Origin: Cyanodermella asteris
Lineage: Eukaryota; Ascomycota; Lecanoromycetes; Ostropales; Stictidaceae
Assembly: GCA_900618795.1 (NCBI GenBank)
Contig: UYJD01000014.1
Span: 288,071 to 352,070 of the forward strand
Length of the DNA: 64,000 nt
Direction of reading: 5' to 3'
A program made the translations under genes and the position numbers. Shown one piece after another: positions 11,713 through 20,751 of this stretch. Numbering within the stretch: position 1 is the stretch's first letter; each line of letters opens with the position of its first letter. Below the pieces are notes generated by a model that saw only the letters and a program-made list of their open reading frames with translations, was not told where the DNA came from and searched no databases.

Positions 11713-13665
11713 TCAAATGAATTTGCGCCTTTTCGCCACCGTTAACCCTGTCAAGACAAAGAGCGCAATGACACCAACGATGCCAAAGAACCAGCCAAAA
11801 GTTTCTTCGCCTTGCCCGGGCACGTGCACGTTCATTCCAAACAGACCGGTAATCAGGTTCATCGGAACTAGTAGCGTTGCGACCACAGTAATCTTGGAGA
11901 GAACCTCGTTCGCACGGTTGCCCTGCATAAGATGATCGACGGACAGGTGAGCCAGGTAGTTGTTATGGCTGCGCGATAGGATCTTTTCGAAAGAGATCAG
12001 GTTGCTCATCATGGTAACAACGTGGTCCTGAATGTCACCGAGGTAGAGACCAATCTCGTGTCGAGGAGTGACACTGTACTGCTCGTTGCAGCGTTTGGCG
12101 AAGCCCTTGATGACATCGCCTTTGCCGCCCAGTAGGCGCATGAGCGACGTGACTCTCTTGCGGCACTCGCCGATGCTCCGCAAAAGAGGGAGGGAATCTT
12201 CGGCACGCAGCACGAAGACTTGATCCTCAATCTGGTCAGACTCACGCTCTATCTCTTGAAGGTAGGGCGCGAACGAGTCAACGATGTCGTCGATGATGGC
12301 GTAGCAGATCCAATCAGCCGTCAAGTTGATGTAGTCCCTCAGTTTGCCAATTCTTCCACGCACGTGGGCCGCATGGGGCGTTGTCTTGTAGCTGAAGCTG
12401 AGGATGCCTGTCCGGAAGACCACCATGTAAACCATCACCGGGTCAAGGAACTCTTCGCTCGCAGGGTCCATCACAAACGATCGGAACGAGACAAAGTAGT
12501 ACTGCTTGAAGAGCTCCACCTTTTCGCGGGTCTCTTGCTTTTCAATATCCTCGGCCGTCAGCCTGTGAATGCCGAAGGCCTTTTGAACCAGATCAACCTC
12601 CTCCTCGCTCGGGTTCATGATGTCCAGCCAGAAAGTGCCGTTCTCCTCGGGAATATCGAAAAGGTCGCGGAACGATTCGCCAGGCATGAGCAGGTCGCCA
12701 ATGTCCGAGACATGCACGGTTTGCTCCATTTCAGAAGAAAAGAAGCTGAACCTTTGATCCTCTGCAACACTGGGTCGACGTTCGGGGCGGGTTGCAACCA
12801 ACTTCTCATCGAGTTCGATGGCGTGAGCGTCAATGTCGAGGCCAGAGTCCGAGGGCCGCAACGTGTGAGACTTGGTTTCGGTGATATCCGTAAGCCTACC
12901 ATTCTGCGCTCGGCCTGATGAAGTGTAGCTGTCGCGTCGATGGCTAAAGATCTCGACCCGGCCACGGTTCTTTTCAGCGACGTACTCGTCAAGTGCTTCG
13001 TAGTCAATGCTAAATGACTTGGTCGGCTGCGTCTCGACCGGGAAACAGACATCGTCCTCTGGCTGGGTACGGTCGTCCACCGGCAGGTTTCGCACGCTGC
13101 CGTTGTTGAAAGTGGGACGACGACGGTGGGTGCCACCGGAGTTTGTGCGGTCACGCTGAAACTCGGAGGGCACTGCGCTGCCGAAAGTGTTGGCCCTCTC
13201 GCGACGCCGAGGCTCAGCGAAAGCATCCACCGAGTTAGGTGGAGATGTAGAGCGCGCCGAGATGGCGTCCTCGTCGATATTGCCGTCTGCCGTCAAAGTC
13301 GGGCCGGCGCCTGCCGCTGAGCGGTTTGATCTGCGTCGCCCAGGCGACCTGCCACTACGTGGGCTCCTCCGAGTTTCCTTCGCTTCATCGTCCGTGACAG
13401 CACCATCTTCGAAATCGCGACCAACAGGTCCGTCGAATGCATTGGGAGGCAGGAGAAGAGTCGGAGCCTGAACTGATCCGACGGTGCCACGTCGGGGAGC
13501 GGGTCCAGTCGACATGTTCTGCGCAACACTTTCTCGTCGACCGAGGATCTCAGGAGAAGCGGCGGGAATCGGGCTCTGGTGGCGATGGTCGTCTAGCTCG
13601 TTGTTGGGGGTGCTATAACGAGTGTTGTCGCCATGGTCCTTGTCAGATCGCGTTGGGGAGTCCAT
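11713..13665 (-). CDS. CorA-family magnesium transporter (ALR1/MNR2-like)
   Basis: Divalent-cation (Mg2+) channel-type transporter. 650 aa, no intron needed, ATG at 13665. Residues 1 to about 260 are disordered, rich in Ser, Arg and Pro, and probably regulatory. A CorA-type soluble funnel follows, with the long stalk helix near residues 480-590. Two C-terminal membrane helices enclose the GMN signature (FGMNVHVPGQ, about residues 615-624), the selectivity-filter motif of the family, and a short basic tail (KRRKFI) ends the protein. The overall plan matches fungal Alr1 (plasma membrane) and Mnr2 (vacuole). Yeast members are longer (850-970 aa), so this one has a shorter N-terminal extension. 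Which membrane it occupies is not decided by the sequence. Confidence 0.93.
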   Translation of the reverse strand: MDSPTRSDKDHGDNTRYSTPNNELDDHRHQSPIPAASPEILGRRESVAQNMSTGPAPRRGTVGSVQAPTLLLPPNAFDGPVGRDFEDGAVTDDEAKETRRSPRSGRSPGRRRSNRSAAGAGPTLTADGNIDEDAISARSTSPPNSVDAFAEPRRRERANTFGSAVPSEFQRDRTNSGGTHRRRPTFNNGSVRNLPVDDRTQPEDDVCFPVETQPTKSFSIDYEALDEYVAEKNRGRVEIFSHRRDSYTSSGRAQNGRLTDITETKSHTLRPSDSGLDIDAHAIELDEKLVATRPERRPSVAEDQRFSFFSSEMEQTVHVSDIGDLLMPGESFRDLFDIPEENGTFWLDIMNPSEEEVDLVQKAFGIHRLTAEDIEKQETREKVELFKQYYFVSFRSFVMDPASEEFLDPVMVYMVVFRTGILSFSYKTTPHAAHVRGRIGKLRDYINLTADWICYAIIDDIVDSFAPYLQEIERESDQIEDQVFVLRAEDSLPLLRSIGECRKRVTSLMRLLGGKGDVIKGFAKRCNEQYSVTPRHEIGLYLGDIQDHVVTMMSNLISFEKILSRSHNNYLAHLSVDHLMQGNRANEVLSKITVVATLLVPMNLITGLFGMNVHVPGQGEETFGWFFGIVGVIALFVLTGLTVAKRRKFI

Positions 13666-14861
13666 TGTGACGGCAGATTCTTGACCTGACTGCCGCTTGT
13701 GTCTTGAGCCTCGCGATGAATTATAATGGTGGATACGTCTTTAGAATGCTTTTATATGTGCAGGTCCTTCTCTTTTGCCGGCTTTCCGCCCTTGAAGGCG
13801 CGTTCGCTTTTGGGTAAACTTATCCCATTGATATAAGTCGTATAGATGCAGTCGCAAAGTCTCCGGCTTCCGAGCCGGGCTGAGGAACGGTCAAGGTGAC
13901 GTGCAAAAGGGCAGTTACGGAGGCTTCAGGTCGCCTCCAAGCAGGACCCTTGGCTTTGGTCCGAGCAGAGGACGGATGAAGGAGAACTGGAGGATGCGAG
14001 GTCCCGCCAACTTGCCGGCAGCAGAGGATGTCTGACCCTGAAAAGGCGCCAGGATTGGTGGATTGGATTGATGGGTGAGTAGCAAGCACGAGCGGTCAGG
14101 CGAACTGACTGGTTTCTCGTGGGTTATCGTGGGGGAGCAGGTGCTCTTGCAAGAGGATCGACAGACGCGCAGTGTTTTGCACAGAGCGCGATATGAAGTT
14201 GCGTGCGTAGGATGACGCCGGAAGTAGATTGGAAAGGGTGTCTGGAATATAAAGTGCAGTGCACTGAGGTGGTGAAGAAGTGGGACGGGGGGAGGTTGAC
14301 GGCGACGGCAATGTTTTTCAAGGCTGGGCGCACAAGTCTGTCGGGGAGCAAAAGCAATAATGACGCTCAAACTTTTTTCCCGCGAAAGACTGCAAGTTGT
14401 TCCGCAACGTGTGCCGCCATGCCCAGGTCCTTTCGTCGAATTATCTTTCGAGTTCACTTTCTTGCTTTTTTCTTCCCCTGGTCTCACCCCAAGTTCTGCT
14501 GGAGTCTGGCCTGCTTGCGTGGCTTGCTACATGCAGTAAATCGCTCATCCAGCTGTCCGTTTTGGCGTGCAGAACCCCTCGTCGCTACTTTCTACGCTCC
14601 TCCACGTCTTGTCCCAATTATTCCACGCCCGGTCCACGGCTATATCGAATGGGCAGCGTGAGCAGCATTTGCAACTGCCGGATCCAGCCCAGTCTGTAAA
14701 GCTGACTCTTTGCACCACCGCGCGCGCGACGCGCAAGGATCGGCTGCGCTCCTGGAGGATCCTGGCATGCACGCACCAATCCCGTTCCCTGCTTTGTACG
14801 AGCTGATTCACGCAGCATCATCGCTGCATAGCTACGCCTGCTGCGCGATCCGGCTCAGTAG
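13666..14861. other. Promoter-side spacer of the CorA gene
   Basis: No gene recognised. The part near 13666 is the CorA promoter and 5' UTR. The part near 14857-14861 is the AGTAG flank of the inverted-repeat element at 14862. The open frames on both strands have no family resemblance. Confidence 0.45.
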
Positions 14862-15335
14862 CACCCTGCGCAAAAAAAAACGAGACACTGATCTGTGCTT
14901 ACTCCGCTCTAAAACTACGTATGCTTTCTTTCACGTCGAATAACTCCCGCAACTCTTAAGCTATAGACCTATAGATAGTCGTAAAAGAATCGTAATCACT
15001 TAGCGACTCGAATTATATAGACTTTTAATCCTTTATTCGTAGGTATAGGCTACGCGGTATACTTAAAGTCGAAGGATACCTCGGGGTTAAGCACTTTTAG
15101 TACCCGAAAAAGCATTTTCGGTCGTATCTTTATAATTTTTTCCCGACCGTACCGGTAGACTTAATATTCTATAATAGATATAGTTCGAATCGCGAAGTGA
15201 TTACGATTCTTTTACGACTATCTATAGGTCTATAGCTTAAGAGTTGCGGGAGTTATTCGACGTGAAAGAAAGCATACGTAGTTTTAGAGCGGAGTAAGCA
15301 CAGATCAGTGTCTCGTTTTTTTTTGCGCAGGGGTG
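14862..15335. mobile_element. 474-bp foldback/MITE-like element with ~150-bp terminal inverted repeats
   Basis: The left arm (14862 to about 15012) and right arm (about 15185-15335) are near-perfect inverted copies. They start with CACCC(C)TGCGC, a run of nine A (or T), then CGAGACACTGATC, and continue for about 150 bp before diverging. The element is flanked by the direct repeat AGTAG (14857-14861 and 15336-15340), consistent with a 5-bp target-site duplication. The centre (about 15013-15184) has no coding potential and is very rich in TpA with almost no TpG or CpA, as expected after repeat-induced point mutation. There is no transposase, so it would be non-autonomous. It lies about 225 nt beyond the stop of the prephenate dehydratase gene. 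Boundaries are read directly from the sequence; the element family is unknown to me. Confidence 0.8.
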
Positions 15336-15559
15336 AGTAGGTCGTCTCCAGGAGCCAAGGCCGCTTGGGCAGCGCCGGCCCGTCGCCGCGTTGCGAGGCA
15401 TCCACTGCTCTGTTCGTTGGGGGCGTCGCGGCCCATTTCCCTGCACAAGGATCATCAACACTTGATTTCGCTTGTCGATTTTGTCGTCATTCGTCTCTAT
15501 ATGTCGTCGCCCACGCTGCTGTGCAGGCTGTGGTCTATCAAATGCAAGCCTCCGAGCCA

Positions 15560-16677
15560 CTATACTCCTCCTCTCTTCCTCCAGTTGCCATGCCATCTCC
15601 ACTCCTCGGTAACCTGCTTGACTTTTTCCAGCGTCTTGTCGACGGCATCCTGGCCTTTGCGCCCCTCAAATTCGATGAAGAAGGTGTAATGCCAAGGTCG
15701 CGTTCGACTTGGCCTGCTGTTGATACTCGTCATGTTGAGGCCAAACTTGGTGAACAAGTCCAAAACCTGACTCAATGAACCCGGCTTGAAATGATTGATG
15801 GTGAAGCTGATGAATGTCTTCCAGTGCCTGGGCTCTGCCGCCTCGCCGTTCTCTAAAGTCAGCCCAGCAAGTTTTGGCTCCTCGACTGGTTCTGGCTGCT
15901 CAGATTCTGTCAGCCGGAGAACTAGGAATCTCGTCTCATTATCGGGCCGGTCTTCGATCCCCGAAGCCAAGATTTCCAGCCCGTGCACCTCCGCTGCCAT
16001 TCGACTCGAAATCGCTGCCGACATCTTTTCGGGATCCTCTGCCACCATTTGCGCTGCACGGGACGTACTGCTAACCTCCTGTCTCTCCGCACCTTTCAGA
16101 TGTGCCGAAAGAAACGCCTCGCATTGCCCGAACGCCTGCGGATGCGAGTAGATTTTGCGAATGTGCTGCACCCGCTTCTTTGGCTTGGCCTTTGGCTTGG
16201 TCGGCAGTGGTACCTTGTTCGTAGGCGTAGCTTCCCCAGACTCGACCTCTCCGTCGTCCGAGGATGATGCAAAACCGAGTAGACAGTGATGCACGGCAAT
16301 GTAAACTTCACCGATGACCTCGATGTTGTTGTAGTGGCCCGCCTTGTCGCCGAAGATGTCCAGTGTCTGGATCACGGCGCCGTTGCTGGAGTTCTCGAAA
16401 GGGACGACGCCGAAGCGGACTGACTTGTCTTGCACGGCATGAAAGACGTCTGAACACGTCAGTACTTGTAGTCCCAGAAACACGCCGCCAAAGCTTCACT
16501 AATAGTACAACAAAAAAACGGTAGTGCCGTACCGACAATGGATCCGCGCGGTTGCAGGTCGTATTCGCTCGCATCGAAATTGTCCACCGTCGCCTGATGC
16601 GTGTACGACGAAGGCGGGCCCAGATATGCTATACCCGGCTTCCCAGCGGACACGACGCCATTGCCGTTCGTGGCCAT
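15560..16677 (-). CDS. PHA2: Prephenate dehydratase
   Basis: Converts prephenate to phenylpyruvate with loss of water and CO2, the committed step of phenylalanine synthesis, in the cytosol. Two exons: 16677-16533 and 16449-15560, giving 344 aa. The intron (16532-16450, gtacgg...ttcag with TACTGAC branch point) preserves frame. The N terminus carries the PDT domain start (IAYLGPPSSYTHQA), then VPFENSSNGAV and the catalytic TRF motif (NETRFLVL). A C-terminal ACT regulatory domain follows (SLSQVLDLFTKFGLN, then NSRPSRTRPWHYTFFIE), the phenylalanine-binding segment of the family. I chose the ATG at 16677 because the protein then begins MATNGNG just before the domain; an in-frame extension to 16749 is possible. 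The core is interrupted by a fungal-type basic insert (KPKAKPKKR). The 3' end lies near the foldback element. Confidence 0.95.
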
Positions 16678-17579
16678 TTCGAGGCCACTCTCAGCGACCA
16701 AGTAGCCAACTTGGCGGACTTGAATTGAATCTTCAACGAGAGGGCGCACTCGCTCAAATACAACGTCTTCGTATACACATACAAGATGCAGTGTGATGAG
16801 GATGTGCTCCGGATGTTGTACATGCGCCGTCCTGTCGCGACGGAGACGAGCGGAAACTTTCCGTCAAGTGTTCGTGAGCGGGCAAAGCAGTAGTGAGCTA
16901 GCTAGCGAGTGAGCGAGTGAGCTTTGAGAGGATTTTCAATCGTACCGGGTCCTGCGTTCAATAATCATGTAATCCAGGATTCCTTGACAGATACTCTGAT
17001 ACAGCTTGATTCTTCTTCCGGGGATTGGAAGACGTCTAGATGAACATTGTCATCTTTGCCTCCGAGAGGCATTAAAGTATCCGGTTGAGTTTACCTGCTG
17101 GGAGGGCTGCGATCTGGGGTTCGTTTCGGTCGCGCGCCTAGTAGTTGAGTGGTCTTGGCTGCATGTCATTTTACTTCCGATTATCGGGGTCTGTCATGCG
17201 CCGGGCGATCATGCTGAATCTATGTACTGTTCGACACATCACGCGAATCACAATCACTCGATGGCCTCTGCAAGAGTTACAATACTGGCCACGCAATATT
17301 GATATTAGCGATGTCTGAGAAAGTGGTCAGGTCTGAGATCAGGTCTCGGCATATCTTCGCTACGTTGTACCATCGAGAGCGGAATCTTAGTATCAATTGA
17401 CGTGTGTAACCTCTGAGTTTCACAAAAACGTCCTCCCTCCCGGCCGCGTCAATTCATCGAGCTTCCCCAAACGCCACGCTGAAAACGAAACAGCAGCCGT
17501 AAAATTTGTTTTTCTTTTTCATCTCAAAAGCGCTTCCGCCCCAAAATACCTTTTCCAGTCGTATTCTTCCCCCCTCGGA
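16678..17579. other. Spacer between prephenate dehydratase and the amino-acid transporter
   Basis: No gene recognised. A short run of GTGAGC/TAGCGA-type imperfect repeats lies at about 16893-16925, in the prephenate dehydratase promoter region. The rest looks like ordinary intergenic sequence. Confidence 0.45.
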
Positions 17580-19574
17580 TCACGAATGCGTGATGGAAGA
17601 AGGCAGAAACGCCCAGACCGTCCCGACCACCGCCAAAACCAGACTGATCACGCCCATGGACCATAGCCCGATCCTCTCCAAAACCCCAATCTCCTGGCTG
17701 TACAGTCTGAGGTAGAAAGCCACGGGGAAACAGATGCAGATGACCATGCAGAACAGGCTGCCCATGAAACTCATCACGCGGTCGAATCCGGGGCAGAAGA
17801 TTGCAATCACCGTGATGATGGCGATGACGGCGATTCTCCCGACGATGCGCACGATCTTGCGGCCGACGTTGGACTGCTCTCGTCCGTCGTCGTCGAACTT
17901 GGTTGGCAGGCTCAATTTGGTCAGGTTCTCGACGAGGCTGAAGATGGGTTGCGCGTTGAGCGGTAGCTTGGTGATTGGTATGATGGCGATGCAGATGACC
18001 AGCAGGAGAGACAACGCTCTCGGGTAGCCGTCCGTCTCGAAGATGTTCGAAGTGATTTCCGCCCTGGTGTCGTTGCCGAACATGAGCAATCCGATGACGG
18101 CGGTCGAGCAGTCGAGGAAGAACGTCAGCGAGAAGGTTACGGTGACGCTCTTGGCGTACTTTTGAGGATGCCTCATGTCTCGGTAGAGTTGAGGAAAGAC
18201 GGCGTGACCGCCCCATGGGCTCATCAGAAGGCCTAGGCTCAGAGGGAGTGTCATCCAATTTTCGGGGAAGAGATAGGTTGCAGCCGGATCGAGCAAGGAC
18301 CCGGGTGACTCTGCTTTGGACAAGCCGGCGGCGAACACCAGCACGACGATCGAAAAGCAGCTGACGACGCCGAGCAGACTCGTCAGACCAAGAAACCTGA
18401 GAGGTACGAAAGCGAGGGGCACGCTGATCAAGCCGGCCAGGATTTTCCATTCCACCACGCCCCAGTCAGGAATAAGCAAGTGTAAACTGTCCCCGAAAAG
18501 CACCACCAGAGCCACACATGCTGTGAGAAGCTCAAACGTGAACAAAAGCCCAATGGCAATCTCCGCCGACTTTCCGAATGCAATCAGGGCAATGTCCGAG
18601 TATGTGATGACCGATCGGTCCCGGTCGAGGCATTTACCTAGCAATCGAGCGGTATACGCCGTGGACACTGCAGCCAGAATCAACATGATGATGCCGAGTA
18701 CCCATCCTGCGAAACGTATGCCAAGCGGCAGACTGAGAATTCCCACGCCAACCAAGACGTTGGTGCTGTTCAAGATGGTCTGATAGATGGTGCTCTGCCC
18801 AACGACTTCTATCGTCATCTTCCCATCCTCGTCCTCTACCTGTTGAAGAAGCAGCGGCTCGCGGTCCTTTTCCGGTCCCGGGTGCTGATGTGTTGCCTGC
18901 TCAATGAATGCTTTGGTGGCCTGCTGTCTCTGCTCCACGTCGTTCCCGGACGAAAACGACCCGTAAGTTCCGCCCGCGAAGCTCGACGAAAATGGTGATG
19001 CAAAGACGCCTCGACTGGGAGACCGGCCCAGCAAGGGCATGTTCGGATCCAGTGCAGCGTCCGCCGGCTCTTGGGGTGTGTCCTCCATCACATCCTCTGG
19101 AGGAGTTCCATGCTGTTCGATGTGCTGGCGCAGAAGGGAATGTCTCTGTCTCACGGGCTGTTCCTCGTCCGTGGGCTTCCTCCCATGCTCGAACTCGTCT
19201 TCCGATGCAACCGCAAAGGACCCTCGGACCGGAGCAATCTCGTTGAAGCCCACGGCACGCTGCCACGACCTGGCGAAATTGTTGATCGAGTTCACTCCAC
19301 CCGCGTCTGCTAAGCGGCCCATTGCTGCACTGACCGACGATCTGTGAACAATTAGCATTCGAGACATTTGCGTGACAGGTCGGCGAATGACGTACTTTCG
19401 TCGTAGTCGTGTCGGGCTTCTGGCCTCGCTCGCATGGGGATCGAGCAGATGTGTCCGCTCTCTCGAGTCGGCATCGTCTGCGAATTGGACCCTACCACTG
19501 CCTTGAGAGGTGTTGGAGTTCTGTCGCTGGCGCCCCTGCTGGTAATCGTCCCACGTATACGTCTTGCCCGACAT
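17580..19574 (-). CDS. AVT-type vacuolar amino-acid transporter
   Basis: Amino acid/auxin permease (AAAP) family transporter, closest in plan to yeast Avt1, which moves neutral amino acids into the vacuole. The ATG is at 19574 (MSGKTYTW); the five codons before it begin with TTG. I infer one 54-nt intron at 19395-19342 (gtacgt...TGCTAAT...cacag), giving 646 aa. The intron keeps frame and has no stop, so an unspliced 664-aa form is also possible, but the 18 extra residues look unconserved. The N-terminal 260 residues are cytosolic and disordered, containing a conserved-looking block (AAMGRL...NFARSWQRAVGF). About 11 membrane helices start at QTILNSTNVLVGVGILSLPLG, the family signature in helix 1. 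The helix 6-7 region (SPWGGHAVFPQLYRDM) is also typical. Confidence 0.9.
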   Translation of the reverse strand: MSGKTYTWDDYQQGRQRQNSNTSQGSGRVQFADDADSRERTHLLDPHASEARSPTRLRRKYVIRRPVTQMSRMLIVHRSSVSAAMGRLADAGGVNSINNFARSWQRAVGFNEIAPVRGSFAVASEDEFEHGRKPTDEEQPVRQRHSLLRQHIEQHGTPPEDVMEDTPQEPADAALDPNMPLLGRSPSRGVFASPFSSSFAGGTYGSFSSGNDVEQRQQATKAFIEQATHQHPGPEKDREPLLLQQVEDEDGKMTIEVVGQSTIYQTILNSTNVLVGVGILSLPLGIRFAGWVLGIIMLILAAVSTAYTARLLGKCLDRDRSVITYSDIALIAFGKSAEIAIGLLFTFELLTACVALVVLFGDSLHLLIPDWGVVEWKILAGLISVPLAFVPLRFLGLTSLLGVVSCFSIVVLVFAAGLSKAESPGSLLDPAATYLFPENWMTLPLSLGLLMSPWGGHAVFPQLYRDMRHPQKYAKSVTVTFSLTFFLDCSTAVIGLLMFGNDTRAEITSNIFETDGYPRALSLLLVICIAIIPITKLPLNAQPIFSLVENLTKLSLPTKFDDDGREQSNVGRKIVRIVGRIAVIAIITVIAIFCPGFDRVMSFMGSLFCMVICICFPVAFYLRLYSQEIGVLERIGLWSMGVISLVLAVVGTVWAFLPSSITHS

Positions 19575-20751
19575 TATGCAAAGCGACAACCGTCGCAGTC
19601 AGAAACAGCTTCAAGGTTGACAAGAAAAACGCCCACGGTAGGTCACAAAGTCGGCCGCGGCGTACACGCCTCCAGAATAGTCTTGTTAGTCAGGATGTGT
19701 CGCGTGTTCATCTCCACACTACAGAGCGTGGGTTCATGGCTCAAATTGCGGGATGGATCAAGCGGGCAACAGTTGTGCAGTCGGCAAACGATTCCCCCAA
19801 CCCGCTCGCAACGGCAGGCAGGAAAACTGAAGAAAGTGGGCAAAAGAAAGAAAAAAGAAGATTGAAGCGGGAGTAGAGAGAGAAAGGAAGGAAGAACGTG
19901 TCTACGTCAAAGTTGCAACGGCAAGAGAGTCATGTGAGGCGCTGGGGAGCTTAAGGTAGCTAGCTCAAAAGCTGACAGGCATGGTCGTGGTTCAAGAGGG
20001 GGGGAAGATCATTCGACCCATAGAAACCCCGTCGTTATCAGTAGGTAGTTCGCTTCCAGTTCATTTTGCGTTTTGCCGTTGCCGGCCTCAGGTCCCTTCC
20101 CCGACCTGCACCGTTTGACTTTTCGACCTCTCGCTTCCCGCTGCCGCTGCTTGAGCGCCCGCCGGCCGTTTGTTGCTTACTTTGAAGAAGCGAAGTTGCT
20201 TCGAGACGAAGCGCGCGGATGCTTGCTCTGATTTGTCGGGGATTGTGAGGGCGAAGAGGCTCGAGTGCAGTCGCAGCTTTCTTATTGGGCTGTTTGCATG
20301 CCGCTGATAGCGCTGATGAAGTGACCCACTGGAGTCCACCGGGCTGCGACGCCAAGGAGTCGAGCATTGACGGCAGCATCATCATCCATCCCTGTCCATC
20401 CTTGCGTCGGCTCCCTTTCGCTCGTTCACTGCAGGTCTCCCTTGCTGGTATAGGTACCTCTTTGCGTGCGGAATTACTTGTCTGGGTGCTTCTCTAGGAG
20501 CGTATACAGGAGCTCATATACTTGTTCACCTAGACATGTAATTGCTTCCTTACCGACCTTCTCACGGGAGCATATGTTCGAGTATTCAACAAATAGCCTG
20601 CAATGATATTGGCTACATCTAACACTCATTGATAATTTGAGCAACTACTTTGTCTGCGTCGCAATATGTTCGCCGTACTGAGACCACGATATTATAAATA
20701 AATGCAACAATCCACGTAATCATGGCCCGTTGGCTCGACTTCACCACCTGA
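19575..20751. other. Spacer upstream of the amino-acid transporter
   Basis: No gene recognised. It holds the promoter of the transporter and the 3' flank of the aspartyl-protease-like gene. Purine-rich stretches at 19840-19900 probably belong to the transporter 5' leader (pyrimidine-rich on the coding strand). Confidence 0.45.

Noticed and set aside
12220-12918. 232-codon frame antisense to the CorA gene
   Set aside because: Opposite a certain gene and without recognisable features.
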